In this document: piece after piece, positions 1-4,885 of the stretch
How the letters are laid out: every line of letters begins with the position of its first letter
Numbering within the stretch: position 1 is the stretch's first letter
Assembly (NCBI GenBank): GCA_948467695.1
Contig: CAOKFJ010000128.1
Location: forward strand, 1 to 5,986
DNA: 5,986 bases
Reading direction: 5' to 3'
Source of the DNA: an uncultured Allobaculum sp.
GTDB lineage: Bacteria > Bacillota_I > Bacilli_A > Erysipelotrichales > Erysipelotrichaceae
Program-made: the position numbers and the translations under genes
Notes under the pieces: generated by a model
Database searches by the model: none
Told to the model about the DNA's origin: nothing
The model's input: the letters and a program-made list of their open reading frames with translations, nothing else

Positions 1-1395
1 AGTTCCCACCTTGCGGCAGCCGGCGCCAATGTGCTCTGCAACCTGTCGGCAAGCAACGAAACCATCGGCAAAGACGAATACCGCTCCTCTCTCGTGCTCA
101 ACCAGTCGGCACGAAACTACGCCGCCTACATTTATGCGAGCGCGGGAAGCGATGAAAGCTCGAGCGATCTTGTCTTTGGCGGACAGGATCTGATCGCCGA
201 AAACGGAAAACTCCTCGCTTCTTCTTCGCTCATGGATCCCAAACCATACATCCTTGCCCAGATCGATCTTGAATGCCTGAAGAACGACCGCATGAAGTAC
301 AAAACCTCGTTTGAATCGCTCGAGCGCGGTGTCATCCGCGTCCCCTTCGCCTCCACCCCCCTTGAAGAAATCGAGCTGACGCGTGCCATCGACGCCTATC
401 CGTTCGTACCCTCCGATCCTAAACGCCGCCTGGAGCGCTGCCAGAAGATTCTGACCTATCAGGCACGCGGACTTGCAACACGTCTGGAAAAAATTCACTG
501 CTCCAAAGTCGTGCTCGGCATTTCCGGCGGACTTGACTCCACACTCGCTTTGCTTGTGTGCGTAAAAGCGTTTGAACTGGCGCACCTTGATCCCGAAGGC
601 ATCATCGCCATCACTCTGCCGGGCTTTGGCACAACTGACCACACAAAAAACAACGCCGTCGCGCTCATGGAACTGCTTGGCGTCAACGCGCGCGAAATCT
701 CCATTTCCAAAGCCGTTCTGCAGCACTTTGAAGACATCGGACAGGATCCGCATACATACGATGTAACGTATGAAAACTCCCAGGCGCGCGAACGCACACA
801 GATTCTCATGGATGTCGCCAACAAAGAAAACGCGATCGTTGTCGGCACCGGCGATCTGAGCGAACTCGCCCTTGGCTGGTGCACTTATAATGGCGACCAC
901 ATGTCCATGTACGCTGTAAACACTTCCGTGCCCAAAACACTCGTTCGCTACATTGTCGAAAGCGAAGCCATCATGGCGAAAAACGAAGGCAATACCCGAC
1001 TGGCAGATGTGCTGATCTCCATTTGCGAAACACCCGTATCTCCCGAACTTCTTCCGCCTGATCCCGATGGAAAAATCGCGCAGAAAACCGAACAGGTCAT
1101 CGGACGCTACGATCTGCACGACTTCTTCATGTACCACATGATTCGCTGGCATGAATCGCCTGAAAAAATCTTCGATCTTGCCTGCATCGCTTTCCCGAAC
1201 ATCAGCAAAGAACAGATTCTTAATACCCTCAAGCAGTTCTACAACCGTTTCTTCACCCAGCAGTTCAAACGCAACTGCATGCCCGACGGCATTAAGGTCG
1301 GTTCCGTCAATTTCTCCCCGCGCGGCGACTGGCGCATGCCCTCCGACGCGTCGAGAAACATGTGGCTTGCCGAACTGAACGCCATCGAACTGTAA
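1..1395 (+). CDS. nadE: Glutamine-dependent NAD+ synthetase, 5'-truncated by window edge
   Basis: Catalyses the last step of NAD+ biosynthesis in the cytoplasm: deamido-NAD+ (NaAD) plus ATP and ammonia gives NAD+, with ammonia channelled from glutamine by an N-terminal nitrilase-type glutaminase domain. The frame is open from base 1 with no start, so 464 residues are visible. Family members are usually about 620-680 residues, so roughly the first 170-200 are missing, probably including the catalytic glutaminase cysteine. The visible part begins with the end of the nitrilase domain (AAAGANVLCNLSASNETIGK, then SARNYAAYIYASAG and LVFGGQDLIAENGKLL). After a linker comes the synthetase domain: PPi-loop SGGLDS at 523-540, then GTGDLSELALGWCTYNGDH near 841-900 and GDWRMPSDAS near 1324-1353, all hallmark motifs. 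It ends in TAA just before a terminator. No frameshift or missing key residue is seen. A bare ammonia-dependent NadE is ruled out by the fused nitrilase segment. Confidence 0.96.
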   Translation, partial: SSHLAAAGANVLCNLSASNETIGKDEYRSSLVLNQSARNYAAYIYASAGSDESSSDLVFGGQDLIAENGKLLASSSLMDPKPYILAQIDLECLKNDRMKYKTSFESLERGVIRVPFASTPLEEIELTRAIDAYPFVPSDPKRRLERCQKILTYQARGLATRLEKIHCSKVVLGISGGLDSTLALLVCVKAFELAHLDPEGIIAITLPGFGTTDHTKNNAVALMELLGVNAREISISKAVLQHFEDIGQDPHTYDVTYENSQARERTQILMDVANKENAIVVGTGDLSELALGWCTYNGDHMSMYAVNTSVPKTLVRYIVESEAIMAKNEGNTRLADVLISICETPVSPELLPPDPDGKIAQKTEQVIGRYDLHDFFMYHMIRWHESPEKIFDLACIAFPNISKEQILNTLKQFYNRFFTQQFKRNCMPDGIKVGSVNFSPRGDWRMPSDASRNMWLAELNAIEL

Positions 1396-1415
1396 GCTTT
1401 TCAAAAACGACTCGC

Positions 1416-1450
1416 AAACGCGCCATCCAAAACGGACGGCGCGTTTTCTC
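1416..1450 (+). terminator. Intrinsic terminator of nadE
   Basis: A stem of AAACGCGCC (1416-1424) pairs with GGCGCGTTT (1438-1446). Past an A/C mismatch it continues as TCC (1426-1428) with GGA (1434-1436), closing on the loop AAAAC. A short T-rich tail (TTTTCTC) follows. It starts 21 nt after the nadE stop codon, so nadE transcription should end here and copy 1 of the lipoprotein family needs its own promoter. Confidence 0.85.
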
Positions 1451-1560
1451 TTGCCAGAATCATTCGCAGCTCGTATCGGACACTCATGATCTTTTCAAAG
1501 GGATGGCATATTTCCATTCAAACGAGCATGACGAATACTCTATTTGCTGCCCTATCCCGG

Positions 1561-1566
1561 TATGAT
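1561..1566 (+). promoter_or_regulatory. Possible -10 box (TATGAT) for lipoprotein copy 1
   Basis: TATGAT sits between the nadE terminator and the copy-1 start. The same hexamer lies upstream of copies 2 and 3 (3085-3090 and 4776-4781), and the context TATGATAA is shared with copy 3. No convincing -35 box is present at 16-18 bp, so this is a candidate only. Use of this site would give a leader of about 155 nt. Confidence 0.35.
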
Positions 1567-1587
1567 AAAGACAGTACCCGCATTTGT

Positions 1588-1703
1588 TTTCGTACCTGAT
1601 TTTTCTACCGCTCAAATTAGCCATACCATATGCGCCGATCCTGAGTATCACTGTAAACACCTATCCAGAAATTCTGCTCACAGAAATCCGGTCAGGTACG
1701 AAA
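1588..1703 (+). repeat. Perfect 12-bp inverted repeat in the copy-1 leader
   Basis: TTTCGTACCTGA (1588-1599) is the exact reverse complement of TCAGGTACGAAA (1692-1703), with 92 nt between the arms. One G-U pair could extend each end in RNA. The 3' arm ends 11 nt before the ribosome binding site. A small internal hairpin, TTCTG (1672-1676) with CAGAA (1681-1685), lies inside. It could be a long-range leader helix or recombination half-sites; the sequence alone does not decide. Confidence 0.6.
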
Positions 1704-1714
1704 GATCCATACCG

Positions 1715-1721
1715 AAAGGAG
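1715..1721 (+). promoter_or_regulatory. Ribosome binding site fixing the copy-1 start
   Basis: AAAGGAG lies 6 nt before the ATG at 1728. The frame is open further upstream to about 1584, but nothing there has a ribosome site, and translation from 1728 gives a clean lipoprotein signal peptide. Confidence 0.85.
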
Positions 1722-1727
1722 ATCACT

Positions 1728-2879
1728 ATGAATCGAATTCTGCGCAGATTATTCACCTCATGCGCCATTGCATCTCTTTCTTTAACCTTGAGTGCCTGCG
1801 GTTCGTCTTCCGCAGACTCATCCTCATCGCACCTCTCTGCCATAACGCAGAGCTCAACATCCGAACAGGAATCTCAAACCGTATCTGATTCTCGCGTTGC
1901 TTCTGAACAAGGCGAATCTTCCATAAATTCATCTCCGGAAGCCAGTCCGGAACTCGATGTTGTTCAGGAACTTGGCGCGCTCGACTATGCGCCGCTTCTT
2001 TTCAATAATCAGGGATGGGTGATCCACAAAGATGGGCAGTACGAGTATTACAACAGCGACGGCACTCCTGTCGTAAAAGACCGCTACTTTGATCAGTTCT
2101 CGTTCTACGCAGGCGAATCGATTTCGACAGTCGCCACTCCCGATCCCTCCACACGCGCTGTACTGCACAAAACCGGAAAAATGTGGGCCGGACCGGGAAG
2201 CGAGTCTGCGCTTCTTCCTTATGACCACTGGCCCGATGATGTCGTTCCCGGTGGCCTGGGCGGCGCGACCTCCGGCGCGTTTTACTATCTTGAAGATGGC
2301 ACCTTCAAAGTTGATCCGGGTGTTATTCCTGAACATCCCGACTACGACCCGCCCAAATTCATCATGACTCTTTTCGGTCCAGGCATTAAAGCCGATGGCT
2401 GCAAGACAAATCCCTTTCATGTGTGGATCCCTGAACACAACATTTTGATCGGGCCCTATAGTGCAGGAAGCGCCGTATCGTATTACCAGATGCATGAAAT
2501 CCAGCTCATGAATCCGACCGCCAGAGATCCCAACATCATGGTCGGCGAATTGTTCTGGAGACTCGATGAATCGAGCGGCTATTACATTGTCAACGGGCTC
2601 GACAATATGATGATCGGTCCGTTTGACGGCATTGAAATCACCGATCCAGCGTATATGGGAGGACGCATCGGCGATACATATATCCTTTTTGACAAACATC
2701 TCAACGAAGTTTATCGCGCCGATATCCAGGCTGGGGGAGCTCCAGCAGAGGGGTATGTTCCCGTAGAAATCGATGGCAAATGGATAATCACGACCATGGA
2801 TTCGCTTGCCGAAAGACCCGCCAGCTTTACAGAAACATTCGATCACTTACCTCTTCAGCCAGATCCCCAGTCTGAATAA
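1728..2879 (+). CDS. Lipoprotein, paralogous family copy 1 (function unknown)
   Basis: A 383-residue secreted lipoprotein of a family I do not recognise. The signal peptide has a basic start (MNRILRRL), a hydrophobic core and the lipobox LSAC with Cys24 as the predicted lipidation site. Residues 25-75 are a Ser/Glu-rich tether. The exported domain (about 80-370) contains, in order: LDYAPLLFNNQGW (85-97), YEYYNSDGTPVVKD (105-118), ALLPYDHWPDD (161-171), NPFHVW (228-233), LIGPYSAGSAVSYYQMH (240-256), GELFW (273-277), GYYIV (284-288), IGPFDGIEITDPAYMGGRIGDTY (296-318), EVYRADI (327-333) and VPV..DGKW (344-352). The strand-turn pattern with recurrent GW, GYYI and IGP[YF] loosely recalls WG-type beta repeats, which is inference. 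Expected location is the outer face of the cytoplasmic membrane. It is the longest of the three copies because of its tether, and shares its middle section more with copy 3 than with copy 2. It is flanked by terminators and is probably monocistronic. No enzymatic motif is visible. Confidence 0.9.
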   Translation: MNRILRRLFTSCAIASLSLTLSACGSSSADSSSSHLSAITQSSTSEQESQTVSDSRVASEQGESSINSSPEASPELDVVQELGALDYAPLLFNNQGWVIHKDGQYEYYNSDGTPVVKDRYFDQFSFYAGESISTVATPDPSTRAVLHKTGKMWAGPGSESALLPYDHWPDDVVPGGLGGATSGAFYYLEDGTFKVDPGVIPEHPDYDPPKFIMTLFGPGIKADGCKTNPFHVWIPEHNILIGPYSAGSAVSYYQMHEIQLMNPTARDPNIMVGELFWRLDESSGYYIVNGLDNMMIGPFDGIEITDPAYMGGRIGDTYILFDKHLNEVYRADIQAGGAPAEGYVPVEIDGKWIITTMDSLAERPASFTETFDHLPLQPDPQSE

Positions 2880-2970
2880 GTTTCGCTCGATATTCGAAAG
2901 GGAACTTCATGGACATCTTTGCCTCCTGCAGTTCTCCTGAAGGATTGCTTCGTTTATCGTCTTATATGCG

Positions 2971-3009
2971 AAAGTGCGCTTTTCAAATTCGAAGAGCGCA
3001 CTTTTATTT
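2971..3009 (+). terminator. Intrinsic terminator after lipoprotein copy 1
   Basis: AAAGTGCGCTTTTC (2971-2984) pairs with GAAGAGCGCACTTT (2991-3004) as a 14-bp stem with one G-U pair and the six-base loop AAATTC. The T-rich tail TTTTATTT follows. The A-rich start of the stem also makes it plausible in the other direction, but no gene reads toward it from the right. Confidence 0.9.
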
Positions 3010-3067
3010 CCCCTGTTTAAAGAGAATTAAACGCAATATCAGTACAAATTACATATAAGTGTATTTT

Positions 3068-3090
3068 TATAATCTTTTAGCCGATATGAT
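3068..3090 (+). promoter_or_regulatory. Possible promoter -10 elements for lipoprotein copy 2
   Basis: An AT-rich stretch after the copy-1 terminator has two -10-like hexamers: a consensus TATAAT at 3068-3073 and TATGAT at 3085-3090, the latter matching the element upstream of copies 1 and 3. Neither has a good -35 box at normal spacing. The position implies a leader of about 90-110 nt. Confidence 0.35.
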
Positions 3091-3099
3091 TATGGAAAA

Positions 3100-3170
3100 G
3101 CCTGCCTGATTCCGTTCTCTCTTTGCTTGAACGCTGATTTTTCCGCATAGAAAGCAGGCGGAATTCAGGC
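3100..3170 (+). promoter_or_regulatory. Leader hairpin with alternative pairing upstream of copy 2
   Basis: GCCTGATTCCG (3104-3114) pairs with CGGAATTCAGGC (3159-3170) with a single bulged base. GCCTGC (3100-3105) can instead pair with GCAGGC (3154-3159). The two helices share bases and cross, so they exclude each other or form a pseudoknot. The 3' arm ends 5 nt before the GGAG ribosome site (3176-3179), so the choice could affect ribosome access. No known riboswitch class is recognised. Confidence 0.5.
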
Positions 3171-3186
3171 GTATTGGAGATTCAAC

Positions 3187-4257
3187 ATGAAAAATCATCA
3201 CTTGCATTCTTTGGCGTGTTCCCTGCTCGTCTGCGCGATTTCGCTTTGCGGATGCGGCAGTTCCGACAGCGAACCCCAATCCAGTTCATATGCAGATACT
3301 GAAAAGACGATCGATATGAACATTCCGGCAGAACCTTCAGACAGAATTTCTGTCGAAGATACCATTCAGACTTTCGGTGTTCTCGACCTGCCGCCCATTC
3401 TGTTTGATCATGATGGATGGATCACCCGAACCGCCGGTGAATACGAATATTTCAATTTTGATGGAACGCCAATCGTCAAAGACCAGGGATTCAATACGAT
3501 GGGCATCCCCTCAGGATTCAGCGATCGCCTTGATTCGGTTGCTTTGGGCAAAGATCGAAACTTTCTGATGCGCCCAGACGATGGCCAGGGCGTCGCTATC
3601 CTTCCCCATCCCGACTGGCCGCAGGATGCGTATTTCGGTGGAGGCGCAGGTGTCAATACCAATGGAATTTTCTCTCTTGCCGAGGATGGAACAATTGTCG
3701 AAACAGGTTCTGTTCGCCCTGCTTTAAGCGATTCTGATCGTCAGAAGTATCTGGACGTCATGCCTGTTTACGCGAAAGACGTTACTGCTGAAGAAAGAAG
3801 CGTACAGCCTTTCCACATCTGGGTTCCCGAACTGAATCTTCTGTATGGTCCGTATCCTGCAGGAAGCGCTGCCTCCTATTATCAGAAGCATGCTGAACAG
3901 ATCGTATGGAATCTTGCCAACGAGCCCAACTCGATCATCGGCGATTTGTTCTGGATGCTTGAAGAGGGCGAAGGCTACTATATTGTGAGCATGAAGCAGA
4001 AGAAGCGCGTCGGACCATTTGATGGTATTGAAATCACCGATCCCGCCTTTATGGGCGGACGCGTTGGCAAGACCTACATTTTCTATGACATCGACCTCAA
4101 CGAACTCTATCGCGCGGATATCGAAGCAGGCGCTGCACCGGCACAGGGCTATGTTCCCGTCAAAGACAACGGCGTCTGGAAACTGATCAACTGGGATACA
4201 CTGCTCGCCCTTCCTGTAAGTTTTACCGGAAGTCTTGAACAGCAGATCCTGGAATAG
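3187..4257 (+). CDS. Lipoprotein, paralogous family copy 2 (function unknown)
   Basis: A 356-residue lipoprotein paralogous to copies 1 and 3. GGAG at 3176-3179, 7 nt upstream, supports the ATG. The signal peptide MKNHHLHSLA... has an unusually His-rich n-region. The lipobox is LCGC with Cys23 lipidated, followed by a short tether (24-58). The exported domain shows LDLPPILFDHDGW (66-78), YEYFNFDGTPIVKD (86-99), GVAILPHPDWPQD (135-147), QPFHIWVPELNLLYGPYPAGSAASYYQKH (207-235), GDLFW (252-256), GYYIV (263-267), VGPFDGIEITDPAFMGGRVGKTY (275-297), ELYRADIEAG (306-315) and a C-terminal VPV...VWKLI...LPVSFTG. The middle (about 100-205) is the most divergent part: it lacks the ALLPYD[HY]WP sequence seen in copies 1 and 3. 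Expected to be anchored on the outer membrane face. It is followed by a hairpin over its stop codon and then by the decayed copy, with no U-tract terminator between. No catalytic motif is visible. Confidence 0.9.
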   Translation: MKNHHLHSLACSLLVCAISLCGCGSSDSEPQSSSYADTEKTIDMNIPAEPSDRISVEDTIQTFGVLDLPPILFDHDGWITRTAGEYEYFNFDGTPIVKDQGFNTMGIPSGFSDRLDSVALGKDRNFLMRPDDGQGVAILPHPDWPQDAYFGGGAGVNTNGIFSLAEDGTIVETGSVRPALSDSDRQKYLDVMPVYAKDVTAEERSVQPFHIWVPELNLLYGPYPAGSAASYYQKHAEQIVWNLANEPNSIIGDLFWMLEEGEGYYIVSMKQKKRVGPFDGIEITDPAFMGGRVGKTYIFYDIDLNELYRADIEAGAAPAQGYVPVKDNGVWKLINWDTLLALPVSFTGSLEQQILE

Positions 4258-4271
4258 CTTGTTCAGGATCT
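4244..4271 (+). repeat. Hairpin spanning the copy-2 stop codon
   Basis: AGATCCTG (4244-4251) is perfectly complementary to CAGGATCT (4264-4271). A G-U and an A-T pair extend the stem inward, leaving the TAG stop codon in the loop region. No T-tract follows (next bases ATGCATGTG), so it is not a canonical terminator. It may stabilise the 3' end or be incidental. Confidence 0.5.
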
Positions 4272-4313
4272 ATGCATGTGCATACAGATACAGTGACTGC
4301 CGTAAGATGTGAT

Positions 4314-4647
4314 ATGCGAGCGCTGTACTCACTTTCACAATGCGTTGCCATCTCGTGCATAATCGAGCTTGCCAGCCGCCCCAAAACACCTCAATCCTCT
4401 CCATCCAACACCTCGATGCAATCTTCACCTGAAGCATCCCAGTCCAAAATCCGCAAGGCTTTGCGGATTCATCAGAACTCAAAACAGATGCGATGGAGAA
4501 ACTGGAAATTGCGTGGTCCGGTTCAGCCGTCTCGAATGGAAATGTTCCTGTCAAACTCGACAACAAGTGGATCATCACTTCGCTTGATTCCCTGCGTTCT
4601 CTTCCGGTTTCCTATACCGGGAGATTTCGCGTGCTCCCCTTAAATAG
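4314..4647 (+). pseudogene. Decayed fourth lipoprotein copy with internal deletion
   Basis: The C-terminal part is clear. In the frame of base 4493, the peptide GNVPVKLDNKWIITSLDSL and then PVSYTGRF...LPL matches the end of copy 1 (GYVPVEIDGKWIITTMDSL...ASFTETF..LPL). Weaker similarity runs back to about 4460 (EL...A..LEIAWSGSA against the family EVYRADIESGGA). The N-terminal part is in a different frame from the ATG at 4314: MRALYSLSQCVAISC... followed by a Ser/Pro-rich stretch with SSPEAS. This resembles the copy-1 signal peptide and tether (SSPEASPEL), but the lipobox cysteine is gone and only a degraded ribosome site (AAGATGTG) precedes it. About 250 codons of the central domain are missing, the two ends are out of frame, and the family stop position has been lost, so that the C-terminal frame runs into the following terminator. 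The C-terminal match is confident; the N-terminal assignment is moderate. A small live gene is unlikely. Confidence 0.75.
4448..4469 (+). repeat. Perfect 9-bp hairpin at the pseudogene junction
   Basis: AATCCGCAA (4448-4456) and TTGCGGATT (4461-4469) form a perfect stem with the four-base loop GGCT. It lies where the N-terminal remnant gives way to the C-terminal remnant. There is no T-tract on the + strand. On the minus strand only a short TTTT-like tail follows, so a terminator role is weak. Confidence 0.6.
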
Positions 4648-4667
4648 GTTCCAAATCAATCATGACC

Positions 4668-4699
4668 AAAAGGCGTCTCGTCAGGAAACGCCTTTTCTT
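4668..4699 (+). terminator. Intrinsic terminator after the decayed copy
   Basis: AAAAGGCGT (4668-4676) pairs perfectly with ACGCCTTTT (4688-4696) around an 11-base loop, and the T-rich tail continues as TTTTCTTC. It was presumably the terminator of the fourth copy and may now end transcripts reading through from copy 2. It separates these from copy 3. Confidence 0.85.
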
Positions 4700-4712
4700 C
4701 TGTCATCACCAT

Positions 4713-4741
4713 TTGACTTAAATGCGACATACGGATTTATT
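4713..4741 (+). promoter_or_regulatory. Possible promoter for lipoprotein copy 3
   Basis: TTGACT (4713-4718, one mismatch from the -35 consensus) is followed after 17 bp by TTTATT (4736-4741, four of six -10 positions). It lies just past the terminator. A second candidate -10, TATGAT at 4776-4781, matches the element upstream of copies 1 and 2 but has no good -35 box. Confidence 0.4.
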
Positions 4742-4744
4742 CAC

Positions 4745-4772
4745 GATTCTGTATACGGCACAAAACAGAGTC
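4745..4772 (+). repeat. Dyad upstream of the second copy-3 -10 candidate
   Basis: GATTCTGT (4745-4752) and ACAGAGTC (4765-4772) are complementary at seven of eight positions, with the eighth a G-U pair in RNA, separated by 12 bases. The dyad ends 3 bp before TATGAT (4776). It could be an operator or a leader hairpin, or occur by chance. Confidence 0.3.
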
Positions 4773-4822
4773 CTGTATGATAACCACAAAGCCCTGGCAT
4801 CTATCTCGAACGCGCACGTCAA

Positions 4823-4858
4823 ATCAGGCGCGCTATGCCCCTGCATGGCGCATCTGAT
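4823..4858 (+). promoter_or_regulatory. Strong leader hairpin upstream of copy 3
   Basis: GCGCTATG (4830-4837) pairs with CATGGCGC (4844-4851) around the loop CCCCTG, with one G-U. Beyond a C/A mismatch, ATCAGG (4823-4828) pairs with TCTGAT (4853-4858), with one G-U. This makes 14 pairs in all. It ends 13 nt before the AGGAG ribosome site and has no T-tract, so it is not a terminator. It could be a stability or translation-control element; no known family is recognised. Confidence 0.65.
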
Positions 4859-4871
4859 AGCAGCACACAAA

Positions 4872-4876
4872 AGGAG
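4872..4876 (+). promoter_or_regulatory. Ribosome binding site fixing the copy-3 start
   Basis: AGGAG (within AAAAGGAG, 4869-4876) is 9 nt before the ATG at 4886. An in-frame ATG at 4835 has no ribosome site, lies inside the leader hairpin, and would put a hydrophilic stretch before the signal peptide. Confidence 0.85.
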
Positions 4877-4885
4877 ACATACTTT

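Noticed and set aside
495..884. 129-codon open frame on the minus strand inside nadE
   Set aside because: It lies fully opposite the conserved synthetase domain with hallmark motifs and is a shadow of its codon use.
31..1395. nadE starting at the GTG at base 31
   Set aside because: The frame is open and homologous (AAAGAN) right back to base 1, so the gene simply extends beyond the window.
1584..1727. N-terminal extension of copy 1 to an upstream TTG
   Set aside because: There is no ribosome site; the extension would bury the signal peptide and covers the leader inverted repeat.
1929..2846. 305-codon open frame on the minus strand opposite copy 1
   Set aside because: It mirrors the coding frame of a clearly conserved lipoprotein, has no recognisable motifs or signal, and no equivalent long frame exists opposite copies 2 and 3.
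2909..3058. 49-codon frame after copy 1, starting ATG GAC ATC, preceded by AAAGGGA
   Set aside because: It runs straight through the strong terminator stem at 2971-3004 and has no family resemblance or sensible hydrophobic pattern.
4270..4578. 102-codon minus-strand frame across the pseudogene
   Set aside because: It overlaps the decayed + strand copy, has no motif, and the + strand homology explains the region.
4835..4885. Upstream in-frame ATG for copy 3
   Set aside because: It sits inside the leader hairpin without a ribosome site, while 4886 has AGGAG at 9 nt and gives a proper lipoprotein signal peptide.
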